A stretch of DNA of 64,000 nt from Eledone cirrhosa (taxonomy: Eukaryota > Mollusca > Cephalopoda > Octopoda > Eledonidae): NCBI GenBank assembly GCA_964016885.1, contig OZ024744.1, forward strand, positions 114,055,674-114,119,673, in the 5' to 3' direction. The notes beneath the pieces are model-generated. The model was not told the DNA's origin. It made no database searches and worked only from the letters and a program-made list of their open reading frames with translations. A program made the position numbers and the translations under genes. This document shows, piece by piece, positions 47,701-58,868 of this stretch; position 1 is the stretch's first letter; every line of letters starts with the position of its first letter.

Positions 47701-50700
47701 AGTGGTCATGTAGGTATCACAACAAAAAGTACCCAGTACACACTGTAAAGTGGTCATGTAGGTGTCACAACAAAAAGTACCCAGTACACACTGTAAAGTG
47801 GTCATGTAGGTATCACAACAAAAAGTACCCAGTACACACTGTAAAGTGGTCATGTAGGTGTCACAACAAAAAGTACCCAGTACACACTGTAAAGTGGTCA
47901 TGTAGGTGTCACAACAAAACATACCCAGTACACACTGTAAAGTGGTCATGTAGGTGTCATGACAAAACATACCCAGTACACACTGTAAAGTGGTCATGTA
48001 GGTGTCACAATAAAAAGTACCCAGTACACACTGTAAAGTGGTCATGTAGGTGTCACAACAAAAAGTACCCAGTACACACTGTAAAGTGGTCATGTAGGTG
48101 TCACAACAAAAAGTACCCAGTACACACTGTAAAGTGGTCATGTAGGTGTCACAACAAAAAGTACCTGGTACACGCTGTAAAGTGGTTATGTAGGTGTCAC
48201 AACAAAAGGTACCCAGTTCACACTGTAAAGTGGTCATGTAGGTGTTACAACAAAAAGTACCAAGTACACACTGTAAAGTGGTCATGTAGGTGTCACAACA
48301 AAAGGTATCCAGTACACACTGTAAAGTAGTCATGTAGGTGTCACTAGAAAAATTACCCAGTTCACACTGTAAGGTAGTGATGTAGGTGTCGCAACAAAAT
48401 GTACCCAGTACACACTGTATAGTGGTCATGTAGGTCTCACAACACGCAGTCCACACTGTAAAATGGTCATGTAGGTGTCTGAATAAAAATTACCAAGTCC
48501 ACAATGTAAAGTTCTCATGTAGGTGTCACAACAAAAAGCATCCGGTCCACACTGTAAAGTCTTGTAGGTGTCACAACAAAAAGTACCCAGTACACACTGT
48601 ATAGTGGTCATGTAGGTGTCACAACAAAATGTAACCAGTACACACTGTAAAATAGTCATGTATGCGTCACAACAAAATTACCCAGTCCACACTGTAAAGT
48701 GGTCATGTAGATGTCATGACAATAAGTACACAGCACACAATGTAATGTAGCCATGTAGATGTCAGAACAAAATGTACCCAGTACACACTCTAAAGTGGTC
48801 ATGTAGGCGTCACAAAAAATACCCAGTACACATTGTAAAGTGGTCATGTAGGTGTCATGACAAAAAGTACCCAGTACACACTGTAAAGTGGTCATGTAGG
48901 TGTCACAACAAAAGGTACCCAGTATACACTGTAAAGTAGTCATGTAGGTGTCACAACAAAATTACCCAACCACACTCTAAAGTGCTCATCTAGGTGTCAC
49001 AACAAAAATCACTCAGTCCACACTGTAAAGTGGTCATGTAGGTGTCACAACAAAAAGTACCCAGTACACACTGTAAAGTGGTCATGTAGTTGTCTCAACA
49101 AAAAGTACCCAGTAGACACTGTAAAGTGGTCATGTAGGTGTCACTACAAAAAGTACCCAGTACACACTGTAAAGTGGTCATGTAGGTGTCACAACAAAAA
49201 TACCCAGTACACACTGTAAAGTGGTCATGCAGGTGTCACAACAAAAAGTACCCAGTACACACTGTAAAGTGGTCACAGCAAAAAGTACCCAGTACACACT
49301 GCAAAGTGGTCATGTAGGTGTCACAACAAAAAGTACCCAGAACACAATGTAAAGTTTTCACGTAGGTATCACAACAAAAAGTACCCAATCCACCCTGTAA
49401 AGTGGTCATGTAGGTGTCACAACCAAAAGTACCCAGTACACACTGTAAAGTGGTCATCTAGGTGTCACAACAAAACTACGCAGTACACACTGTAAAGTGG
49501 TCATGTAGGTATCACAATAAAAAGTACCCAGTACACACTGTAAAGTGGTCATGTTGGTGTCACAACAAAAAGTACCTAGTACACTCTAAAGAGGTCATGT
49601 AGGTGTCACTACAAAAAGTACCCAGTACACACTGTGCAGTGGTTATGTATGTGTCACAAGAAAATGTACCCAGTACACTCTAAAGTGGTCATGTAGGTGT
49701 CAACAAAAAGTACCCACTACAAACTGTAAAGTGGTCCTGTAGGTGTCACAATGAAAACTACCCAGTACACTGTAAAGTGGTCATGTAGGTGTCACAACAA
49801 AAAGTACCTAGTACACACTGTAAAGTGGTCATGTAGGTGTCACAACAAAAAGTACCCACTACACACTGTAAAGTGGTCCTGTAGGTGTCACAACAAAAAC
49901 TACACAGTACTGACTGTGAAGTGGTCATGTAGGTGTCACAACAAAAAGTACCCAGTACACACTGTAAAGTGATCATGTCGGTGTCACAACAAAAAGTACC
50001 CAGTATACACTGTAAAGTGTTCATGTAGGTGTCACAACAAAAAGTACCCAGTACACACTGTAAAGTGGTCATGTAGGTGTCACAACAACAAGTACCCAGT
50101 ACACGCTGTAAAGTGGTCATGTAGGTGTCATAACAAAAGGTACCCAGTACACACTGTAAAGTGGTCATGTAGATGTCATGACAAAAAGTACCCAGTCCAC
50201 ACTGTAAAGTGGTCATGTAGGTGTCACAACAAAAAGTACCCAGTACACACTGTAAAGTGGTCATGTAGGTATCACAACAAAAAGTACCCAGTACACACTG
50301 TAAAGTGATCATGTAGGTGTCACAACAAAAAGTACCCACTACACACTGTAAAGTGGTCATGTAGGTGTCATGACAAAATTACCCAATCCACACTCTAAAG
50401 TCCTCATGTAGGTGTCACAACAAAAAGCACCCAGTCCACACTGTAAAGTGGTCATGTAGGTGTCACAACAAAAAGTACCCACTACACACTGTAAGGTGGT
50501 CATGTAGGTGTCACAACAAAAGGTACCCAGTCCACACTGTAAAGTGGTCATGTAGGTGTCACAACAAAAAGTACCCAGTACACACTGTAAAGTGGTCATG
50601 TAGGTGTCACAACAAAACTACCCAGTACACACTGTAAAGTGGTCATGTAGGTATCACAATAAAAAGTACCCAGTACACACTGTAAAGTGGTCATGTTGGT

Positions 50701-51960
50701 GTCACAACAAAAAGTACCTAGTACACTCTAAAGAGGTCATGTAGGTGTCACTACAAAAAGTACCCAGTACACACTGTGCAGTGGTTATGTATGTGTCACA
50801 ACATAATGTACCCAATACACTCTAAAGTGGTCATGTAGGTGTCACTATAAAAAGTACCCAGTACACACTGTGCAGTGGTTATGTATGTGTCACAAGAAAA
50901 TGTACCCAGTACACTCTAAAGTGGTCATGTAGGTGTCAACAAAAAGTACCCACTACAAACTGTAAAGTGGTCCTGTAGGTGTCACAATGAAAACTACCCA
51001 GTACACTGTAAAGTGGTCATGTAGGTGTCACAACAAAAAGTACCTAGTACACACTGTAAAGTGGTCATGTAGGTGTCACAACAAAAAGTACCCACTACAC
51101 ACTGTAAAGTGGTCCTGTAGGTGTCACAACAAAAACTACACAGTACTGACTGTGAAGTGGTCATGTAGGTGTCACAACAAAAAGTACCCAGTACACACTG
51201 TAAAGTGATCATGTCGGTGTCACAACAAAAAGTACCCAGTATACACTGTAAAGTGTTCATGTAGGTGTCACAACAAAAAGTACCCAGTACACACTGTAAA
51301 GTGGTCATGTAGGTGTCACAACAACAAGTACCCAGTACACGCTGTAAAGTGGTCATGTAGGTGTCATAACAAAAGGTACCCAGTCCACACTGTAAAGTGG
51401 TCATGTAGGTATCACAACAAAAAGTACCCAGTACACACTGTAAAGTGATCATGTAGGTGTCACAACAAAAAGTACCCACTACACACTGTAAAGTGGTCAT
51501 GTAGGTGTCATGACAAAATTACCCAATCCACACTCTAAAGTCCTCATGTAGGTGTCACAACAAAAAGCACCCAGTCCACACTGTAAAGTGGTCATGTAGG
51601 TGTCACAACAAAAAGTACCCACTACACACTGTAAGGTGGTCATGTAGGTGTCACAACAAAAGGTACCCAGTCCACACTGTAAAGTGGTCATGTAGGTGTC
51701 ACAACAAAAAGTACCCAGTACACACTGTAAAGTGGTCATGTAGGTGTCACAACAAAAAGTACCTAGTACACACTGTAAAGTGGTCATGCAGGTGTCACAA
51801 CAAAAAGTACCCAGTACACACTGTAAAGTGGTCACGCAGGTGTCACAGCAAAAAGTACCCAGTACACACTGTAAAGTGGTTATGTAGGTGTCACAACAAA
51901 AAGTACCCAGAACACAATGTAAAGTGTTCATGTAGGTTTCACAACAAAAAGTACCCAACC
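43680..51960. repeat. 4.7-5.0-kb offset duplication in the array's right part
   Basis: Offsets of 4746 (43680 with 48426, 44490 with 49236, 45005 with 49751), then 4842 (45515 with 50357, 46145 with 50987, 46655 with 51497), then 4986 (47037 with 52023). The growing offset reflects insertion of 96 and then about 144 bases, that is two and three whole monomers. Confidence 0.8.
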
Positions 51961-53354
51961 ACCCTGTAAAGTGGTCATGTAGGTGTCACAACCAAAAGTA
52001 CCCAGTCTACACTGTAAAGTGGTCATGTAGGTGTCACAACAAAACTACCCAGTACACACTGTAAAGTGGTCATGTAGGTGTCACAACAAAAGGTACCCAG
52101 TACACACTGTAAAGTGGTCATGTAGGTGTCACAACAAAAAGTACCTAGAACACATTGTAAAGTGGTCATGTAGCTGTACCAACAAAAAGTACCCAGTACA
52201 CACTGTAAAGTGGTCATGCAGGTGTCACAACAAAAAGTACCCAGTACACACTGTAAAGTGGTCATGTAGGTGTCACAACAAAAAGTACGCAGTACACACT
52301 GTAAAGTGGTCATGTAGGTGTCACAACAAAAAGTACCCAGTACACACTGTAAAGTGGTCATGTAGGTGTCACGATAAAAAGTACCCAGTACACACTGTAA
52401 AGTGGTCATGTAGGTGTCACAACAAAAAGTACCCAGAACACACTGTAAAGTGGTCATGTAGGTGTCACAACAAAAAGTACTCTGTACACTGTAAAGTGTT
52501 CATGTAGGTGTCACAACAAAAAGCACCCAGTGCACACTGTAAAGTGGTCATGTATGTGTCATGACAAAAAGTACCCAGTACACACTGTAAAGTGGTCATG
52601 TAGGTATCACAACAAAAAGTACCCAGTACACACTGTAAAGTGGTCATGTATGTGTCACAACAAAAAGTACCCAGTACACACTGTAAAGTGGTCATGTAGG
52701 TATCACAACAAAAAGTACCCAGTACACACTGTAAAGTGGTCATGTAGGTGTCACAACAAAAAGTACCCAGTACACACTGTAAAGTGGTCATGTAGGTATC
52801 ACAACAAAAAGTACCCAGTACACACTGTAAAGTGGTCATGTAGGTGTCACAACAAAAAGTACCCAGTACACACTGTAAAGTGGTTATGTAGGTGTCACAA
52901 CAAAACATACCCAGTACACACTGTAAAGTGGTCATGTAGGTGTCATGACAAAACATACCCAGTACACACTGTAAAGTGGTCATGTAGGTGTCACAATAAA
53001 AAGTACCCAGTACACACTGTAAAGTGGTCATGTAGGTGTCACAACAAAAAGTACCCAGTACACACTGTAAAGTGGTCATGTAGGTGTCACAACAAAAAGT
53101 ACCTAGTACACACTGTAAAGTGGTCATGTAGGTGTCATGACAAAACATACCCAGTACACACTGTAAAGTGGTCATGTAGGTGTCACAACAAAAAGTACCC
53201 AGTACACACTGTAAAGTGGTCATGTAGGTGTCACAACAAAAAGTACCTAGTACACACTGTAAAGTGGTCATGTAGGTGTCACAACAAAAAGTACCCAGTA
53301 CACACTGTAAAGTGGTCATGTAGGTGTCACAACAAAAAGTACCCAGAACACACT

Positions 53355-53444
53355 GTAAAGTGGTTCCTGTTAGAAACGACATCCAGCTGTAGAAACCAAA
53401 CCATAAATGCGGATGTAAGAATATTGACGTTGATGATGTTGATG
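53355..53444. repeat. linker joining the 48-bp and 82-bp arrays
   Basis: The last 48-bp monomer runs directly into GGTTCCTGTTAGAAACGACATCCAGCTGTAGAAA (positions 53363-53396), which is the segment that follows the monomer in dispersed copies. Next is a GCGGATGTAAGAATATTGAC stretch and GATGATGTTGATG, resembling a family 3' tail. The 82-bp units start at 53445. Confidence 0.75.
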
Positions 53445-54182
53445 AACCAGTTCTGTGTGAGCAAGACACTGTCACATGACCTGACTTGCCTCAAATCGGA
53501 CAACCCGTTTAGCCCATGCTAGTATGAACCAGTTCTGTGTGAGCAAGACGCTGTCACTTGACCTGACTTGCCTCAAATGGGACAACCCGTCTAGCCCATG
53601 CTAGTACGAACCAGTTCTGTGTGAGCAAGACACTGTCACTTGATCTGACTTGCCTCAAATGGGACAACCCGTTTAGCCCATGCTCGTATAAACCCGTTCT
53701 GTGTGAGCAAGACACTGTCACATGACCTGACTTGCCTCAAATGGGACAACCCGTCTAGCCCATGCTAGTATGAACCAGTTCTGTATGAGCCAGACACTGT
53801 CACTTGATCTGACTTCCCTGAAATGGGACAACCCGTCTAGCCCATGCTAGTATGAACCAGTTCTGTGTGAGCCAGACACTGTCACTTGATCTGACTTCCC
53901 TGAAATGGGACAACCCGTCTAGCCCATGCTAGTATGAACCAGTTCTGTGTGAGCCAGACACTGTCACTTGATCTGACTTCCCTGAAATGGGACAACCCGT
54001 CTAGCCCATGCTAGTATGAACCAGTTCTGTGTGAACCAGACACTGTCACATGACCTGACTTGCCTCAAATGGGACAACCCGTTTAGCCCATGCTAGTACG
54101 AACCAGTTCTGTGTGAGCCAGACACTGTCACATGACCTGACTTGCCTCAAATGGGACAACCCGTCTAGCCCATGCTAGTATG
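53445..54182. repeat. 82-bp tandem array, nine copies
   Basis: Units start at 53445, 53527, 53609, 53691, 53773, 53855, 53937, 54019 and 54101. Each reads AACCAGTTCTGTGTGAGCAA, GACACTGTCACATGACCTGA, CTTGCCTCAAATGGGACAAC, CCGTCTAGCCCATGCTAGTA, TG. Three consecutive central units share CTTCCCTGAAATG, marking a local duplication. After the last unit, GGAAAATAGATGTTAAAC (54183-54200) completes the 3' end seen in the dispersed repeat. The unit matches the 3' part of the repeat at 12.45-12.56 kb. Confidence 0.95.
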
Positions 54183-54214
54183 GAAAATAGATGTTAAACT
54201 ATAGTATTGAAATT

Positions 54215-54475
54215 GTTGTAACCAGAGGAAATGCAGGGTAGATGTTCAGGTAGCTGTTACCTTTGCTGGCAACAAAGGCTTTCTGTATCAAGGTTTAAGG
54301 GCAGATTATATAATGTTTGTATTTATGCTACATGGTAATGAGATGTGGGCCTTGAGTGCAGAAGATCTGTTGTGGCTAAAGAGAAATGAGGCAAACTTTT
54401 TATGCTGGATGTATAATATTGGTGTAATAGAGAGAGAACACAAATTGAATGTAGTTTCGTATGTAAGATAGTTTA
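54215..54475 (+). pseudogene. LINE RT C-terminal fragment
   Basis: Plus-strand frames give RADYIMFVFMLHGNEMWALSA-like text, then LWLKRNEANFLCWMYNIGVI and REHKLN. These correspond to the YGSETWALSAED and LKRNDxxMxRWMCNVxI blocks of RTE-like LINEs. About 250 bases remain, frameshifted, with no tail visible. Confidence 0.65.
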
Positions 54476-54510
54476 TATATAGAAGACTGTATTGTGAGCG
54501 TATAGGCTAG

Positions 54511-55506
54511 TATCTATCTATATACACCGAGTGTGCCCAGGCACTCACGGCTCTCTGGCAGGCGGACCCGGCTGTCAGTGGAGAATCCACCTCGTCATTC
54601 TATAGAGGGCTGGTGGTTAGCAGGTGCGACGACGCCCTCGGAGAAGCCCTAGGCATGGAGGAAAACAAACTAGCCAACCTGTTCGGTAGGACATTCAGCC
54701 CGGGACCTATGGATAACTTCCAGAGGTCCCTGGCCTGGCAGTGCTACCGAGGGGCTCTGCCTATTCGAGAAAGGCTCTACAGACACGGGCGCCCGGGTAG
54801 GGACCCCTTGAAAAAAATCTGTCCCAGATGCGTGTGCGACGAGGAAACCGTTGCACACGCATTGGTACACTGCTCGGGCATTGCCAATCCGTGGGTCTAT
54901 GTAGAACAACTGCTGTCAAGTGTCGGACCGATCCGGTTGACCACCGAGTCTATTGTAACGATCAAGCCGCCTCCCCTCTTCAAAAACGAAGAAGAGGCGG
55001 TGTTTCTGTGCGTAATAGCCATGGCGAAAGAGGTTGTATGGTGGACAGGTCTGAAAGGACTGAGGTCAGACACCTTTCTCTCTGGCCAACAACTGGTCCG
55101 TTTCTTCCGATATCATTTCGGAAGAAGGATCAGGATGGAGAGAGAGGTGTTGCACCCCAGCCGTTTCTATGAAAGATGGGTGAAAAGTGGCGAGAATGGC
55201 CTGTGTGAATGGGCCTTCACTCTACATCAGACTGTAGGTGAGGAAGATGAAAGATCAAGGGAGCACCCTCTCTCTGTGCTCCTGAGGAGAAAGGTTGGAT
55301 ACTTTTTTCGGGGGTGTGTGCGACACCCCAAGGCGCCTCCTCCCTATTGAGGATTTTGTTATTCAATTTATTTTTGTTATATTTTATATTTTATATTTTT
55401 ATATTTTGTTATTGCCTCCTCTTTATTGAGGACGCCTTTTTATGTAAACTTCCCCCATTGTACTTGTCCCACTCTTTGATGCCCTGGTGGCAAATAAAAA
55501 GAAAGT

Positions 55507-55539
<33 letters not shown>

Positions 55540-55545
55540 CTATCT
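54511..55545 (+). mobile_element. 5'-truncated Tx1-like LINE (copy B)
   Basis: Starts abruptly after TATCTATCTATATACACCGA inside the C-terminal region of ORF2 and reads on in one open frame to TGA at about 55350. It contains MDNFQRSLAWQCYRGALPIR, the zinc finger CPRCVCDEETVAHALVHC, and VVWWTGLKGLRSDTFLSGQQ. The 3' UTR with CCTATTGAGGATTTTG ends GTGGCAAATAAAAAGAAAGTTATC and at least five ATCT-type units. It is about 1 kb long and the reading frame is uninterrupted, so it is younger or better preserved than copy A over this part. The apparent start at 54613 is just a GTG within the frame. Confidence 0.85.
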
Positions 55546-55575
55546 ATATATATATATAGATATATATATATAGAT
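55506..55575. repeat. (ATCT)n/(TA)n junction between two tail-to-tail LINEs
   Basis: About 70 bases of TATC and TA repeats, with its own inverted symmetry (TATCTATATATATATATAGA), separate the 3' ends of copies B (+) and C (-). It is formed by the two ATCT tails meeting. Confidence 0.85.
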
Positions 55576-55849
55576 ATGTTTCTTTATTAGCCACAGGGGC
55601 ACAAATGAAGGGGACAAATACAAAGGGGGAAGTTTACATACAATAAAAACGTGTAAAATATTATCACACATGTAATTTTAAAATTAGTCGATTTTCCCCA
55701 ATAGGTGGAGACATTTCATATGGGTAACACATACCCCCGAAAAAAAATGTGCAACCCTCATCTCCAGGAGTATGAAGAGTTTGTACTCCTTTCCTACCCT
55801 CCTCTTTTTCCTCAACATACAGGCTGATATAGAGAGAAGGCCCATTCAC

Positions 55850-56542
55850 TCAGGCCATTCTCGCCACTTTCACCCACCTTTCATAAAACTTGCTGGGGTA
55901 CAGCACCTCTCTCTCCATCCTGATTCTTCTTCCAAAGTGGTATTTGAAAAAAAGAATCAGTTGTTGGCCGGAGAGAAAGGTGTCTGACCTCAGCCCTTTC
56001 AACCTTGTCCACCATACAACCTCTTTCGCCATAGCTATCACACAAAGGAAAACCGCCTCTCCTTCATTTTTGAAGGAGGGTGGCGGTTTGATCATGACAA
56101 TGGACTCGGTGGTCAACCGGATTGGTCCCACCTGCGACAATAGTCATTCTACATAGCCCCACAGGTCCGTGAAGCCCTGGCAGTGTATAAATGCGTGCAC
56201 GACGGTTTCTTCGTCTCGCACGCACCTCGGACAGATCTTTTTTGCAGGGTGCCTGCCTGGGCGCCCATGTCTGTAGAGTTTGTCTCGAACTGGTAGAGCT
56301 CCTCGGTAGGACTGCCAGGCCAGGGACTTTTGGAAGTTGTCCATTGGTCCCGAGCGGAAGGTCCTACCGAACAGACTGGCCAGTTCGTCTTCCTCTACGC
56401 CCAGAGTTTCACCAAGCATGTCGTCGCACTTGCTGCGGATCAACCCTCTATAGAATGACGAAGTGGAGTCTCCACTGATCACCGGGTCCGCCTGCCAGAG
56501 GGCTGTGAGCGCCTGAGCACATTCAATGTGCCAGTCGCCCAT
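55850..56542 (-). pseudogene. Tx1-like LINE ORF2 C-terminal region (copy C)
   Basis: Two frames. 56542-56144 reads GDWHIECAQALTALWQADPV, PMDNFQKSLAWQSYRGALPV and the zinc finger CPRCVRDEETVVHAFIHC. 56140-55850 reads GPIRLTTESIVMIKPPPSFK and VVWWTRLKGLRSDTFLSGQQ. A frameshift at about 56142 separates them, and another near 56540 separates them from the RT. Function would be nucleic-acid binding in the ORF2 protein. Confidence 0.8.
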
Positions 56543-58232
56543 TTTCCTCGGACTTTGCTTGACCCAGGACTGCAGCTCGGTCAGCGAGACGAGTCGTGGG
56601 AAGGCTCACCTCACGAACGGGGCCCACACCGGTTGTCCGGTGAGGAATACGTAGAGATGCCGCAGCCTGAGTGCGTGTTTGCGCATCATCAGCCACGGCA
56701 TCCCCAGCCCTCCGTTGGAAGGGTGTTGGCAGCAGATGGATCTTCTCACCAAAGGAGCCCACCTCTTCCAAAGGAATTGGAAGAGCGCGCACTCCATTTT
56801 GGCAAGCGTTTTGGCTGGACAAGGCATGATGGTCAAGCGGTAATAGATGACGGATGCTATAAAAGCGTTTTCCACCTCCGCTCGACTTTCGAGGATAGTT
56901 TGCACTCGGCCCACTTCTGGGTGAGTGCAAACACCTGGCCGACACCTCATTCCAGTTCTTCTCCACCTGGAGGTCCGAACCAAACCAGACCCCGAGCAGC
57001 TTTACTGGTCCTTCCGTCCAGCATCCGGCAACGCCATCGGAAGGCATCGGTTTGCCTCTCCACGATCTGAGTTGCAAACCGATGGACTTGTCCCGGTTCA
57101 GCTTCGCTCCTGTAAACCTTTCGTATTCCTTCAGTAAGGTGCTGACTTCCTCGATTTGCGAGGCGCTTGACACCATTACTGTCACGTCGTTGGCGTAGGC
57201 CGACGCCGTTTTCCGCAGTCCCGGTTCCAGAGGGATGCCCTGCAATAGCTCCAACTTCCGCAGTAGTGGCTCGAGAGTCAGTACGTACAGAAGGGAGGAG
57301 AGAGGGCATCCCTGTCGAATGGATCGCGTGATATGGAACGGCTCTGAGAGGTAGCCGTTCACCTTAACCCTTGAGCAGATGTTGCTGTTATGCATTGCAG
57401 CAATCCAGCCCCTGAACACGGGTCCGAAGCCTGCCGCCTCGAGCACCGCATCCAGGTAACGATGGTCAACCCTATCGAAAGCCTTAGGCTGATCCAAGTT
57501 GATCAGGGCCCCACCGAAGCCGGGTTTACACCCTACCCTCTCTATGATGTATCGCATGAGGTGGAGGTTGTCGTGTATGGACCTGGTCGGGATTGTGCAT
57601 GTCTGCGCTTCTCCCACCAGGTTTTCGACGACAAGCGCCAGCCTCTTTGCCAACACCTTGGCCAAAATCTGTAACTCTGTGTTTAGCAGAGTTATGGGCC
57701 GGAAGTTACCTATGTCATCCCCCTTATTCTCGTCCTTCCTGACTAGTGTGACTACGCCCCCAGTCACAGAACTGGGAATTCTCCCGTTCTGTTGCCAGTT
57801 GCAGTAGACCGCTTCCAGGAGACCGGAGAATAAGTCCGGCATTGCTACGTAAAATTCGTAGGGTAGACCGTCGAGACCTGGAGATTTGTGTTTGCCGCAT
57901 TGGCTCAGCGCGTCCCCAATCTCAGCGGCTGAAATCGGCTTTTCGCAGAACTTTGCCTCGCTGTCCGAGAGTCGCGGTAGGCCGTCGAGGTATGGACCGA
58001 AATCCATAGCCCCTCCCGGCGCGCCGCCCTGCCCGAACAGCTGAGCAAAGTGCCGCTGAAAGGCCGCACACATCTGCTTCGGCTCACGTATCACGCGTCC
58101 GTTTTGGTCCTTCAAAGACCGAATCGTGGACTTGTTACCACTTTTTGCCTCCGTCACTTGCTGCCCAGCTAACAGATTTGGCTCCCTCGTTTCCCAGAGC
58201 ACGTATTTTGCTTCTGACAACGCAGCCCTCAT
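56523..58232 (-). pseudogene. Tx1-like LINE RT, 569-codon frame, YADD changed to YAND
   Basis: The longest non-satellite open frame in the window. In residue order: EAKSGNKSTIRSLKDQNGRV (29-48), KSPGLDGLPYEFY (116-128), VTLVRKDENKGDDIGNFRPI (161-180), PTRSIHDNLHLMRY (215-228), motif A ALINLDQPKAFDRVDH (242-257), motif B ITRSIRQGCPLSSLLYVL (301-318), and motif C at 346-349. Motif C reads YAND because the codon at 57189-57191 is AAC, which removes a metal-binding aspartate. Past residue ~400 the frame leaves the protein (HSPRSGPS); the correct continuation is in another frame at 56606-56983. It encodes no active enzyme. Confidence 0.85.
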
Positions 58233-58505
58233 GCTTTGCGTGGAAGAACTGGTCCAATGCCATTCTCGTTGCTAGCACGCTGGCTACGTTGCCACTTCTA
58301 ATTGCCTCTTCTACTTTATCTACCAGTTCTTTCTCGGTTCTATTTCTCTCTAATGCTAATTCTTTACTAAAAACTAACGAGTCTAATCTAACTGCCCTCT
58401 TGAGAGAGTACCACGATCTGTTGTTGACAATGGCCCCTGTCAAGTGCTGTTTAACTAAAGTGCTAATCCGTCTACTGTAGGCTTTGCATGTCGGTAACGA
58501 CAAGT

Positions 58506-58700
58506 TCAGCTGCCTGTAGCGGGTCCTTGTCTATGGGTTCTATCAAGGTTGACCATGCAGGTCACTAGTTTGTGATCTGAATAGGCAACCATGAACATTT
58601 GTGGACAGCTTAACATGTCCCTATCCTTATTTCTAATTAGAACCCTATCTAGGTACGATCTAGATGTTCCGCTATGATTAGTCCACGTCCACAGTGGCAC
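58506..58700 (-). pseudogene. LINE endonuclease C-terminal end (copy C)
   Basis: Reads PLWTWTNHSGTSRSYLDRVL and MVAYSDHKLVTCMVNL. SDH is the terminal catalytic motif of EEP-type endonucleases and is intact here, unlike in copy A. The domain start is missing because of 5' truncation at 58868. The following linker (58503-58135) is in a different frame. Confidence 0.75.
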
Positions 58701-58868
58701 AGTCGGAAAATCTAGTCGATATCTATCAGCCGATTAACTGTTTGAGAATGTTACATCCCCCTTTATCGGGACATACTCCCACATAGTCCCAACGTGCATC
58801 TAGGATTCCATTCCAGTCCCCCACTAAAAGCAAGGAGCGGGACATTCCCAGAAAAGTCTCTAGACGTA

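Larger units (their letters stand above)
23605..53371. repeat. 48-bp satellite array, about 620 monomers
   Basis: The consensus unit is GTAAAGTGGTCATGTAGGTG, TCACAACAAAAAGTACCCAG, TACACACT (48 bases). Monomers on the left (23.6-26 kb) are diverged and include shortened or substituted forms. Those at 47.2-48.2 and 52.0-53.4 kb are almost pure consensus. Kilobase-scale direct duplications are layered on top (see separate entries). The unit matches the reverse complement of a segment inside the dispersed SINE-like repeats at 11.4, 12.3, 21.4, 22.2 and 62.7 kb. As 48 is a multiple of three, long open frames arise on both strands (up to about 330 codons), encoding 16-residue repeats such as MTTLQCVLGTFCCDTY. 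Confidence 0.97.
55576..58868 (-). mobile_element. 5'-truncated Tx1-like LINE (copy C)
   Basis: A 3.3-kb copy on the minus strand. It starts (at 58868) inside the endonuclease after TATATCTATCTATATACGTC and ends at 55576 with GTGGCTAATAAAGAAACATA plus a TATC run. It retains the endonuclease end with SDH (58.6 kb), the linker, RT, zinc finger (CPRCVRDEETVVHAFIHC at about 56.2 kb) and 3' UTR. Frameshifts occur near 58.5, 58.2, 56.95, 56.54 and 56.14 kb. It is the best preserved RT of the three copies but has a mutated catalytic box. Confidence 0.85.

Noticed and set aside
23605..53371. CRISPR-like array
   Set aside because: Units are contiguous near-identical tandem repeats without unique spacers, in a eukaryotic context.
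23605..53371. AGGTGTCA in each 48-bp unit as a T-box-like binding site array
   Set aside because: The match to the T-box half-site AGGTGTGA is imperfect in the consensus and no regulated gene is nearby; a short match repeated by tandem duplication is not independent evidence.
23674..53522. Dozens of open frames of 60-336 codons in the 48-bp array
   Set aside because: They are a by-product of a 48-base (16-codon) satellite unit; frames occur on both strands, start at arbitrary places and break at length variants. Treated as satellite, not genes.
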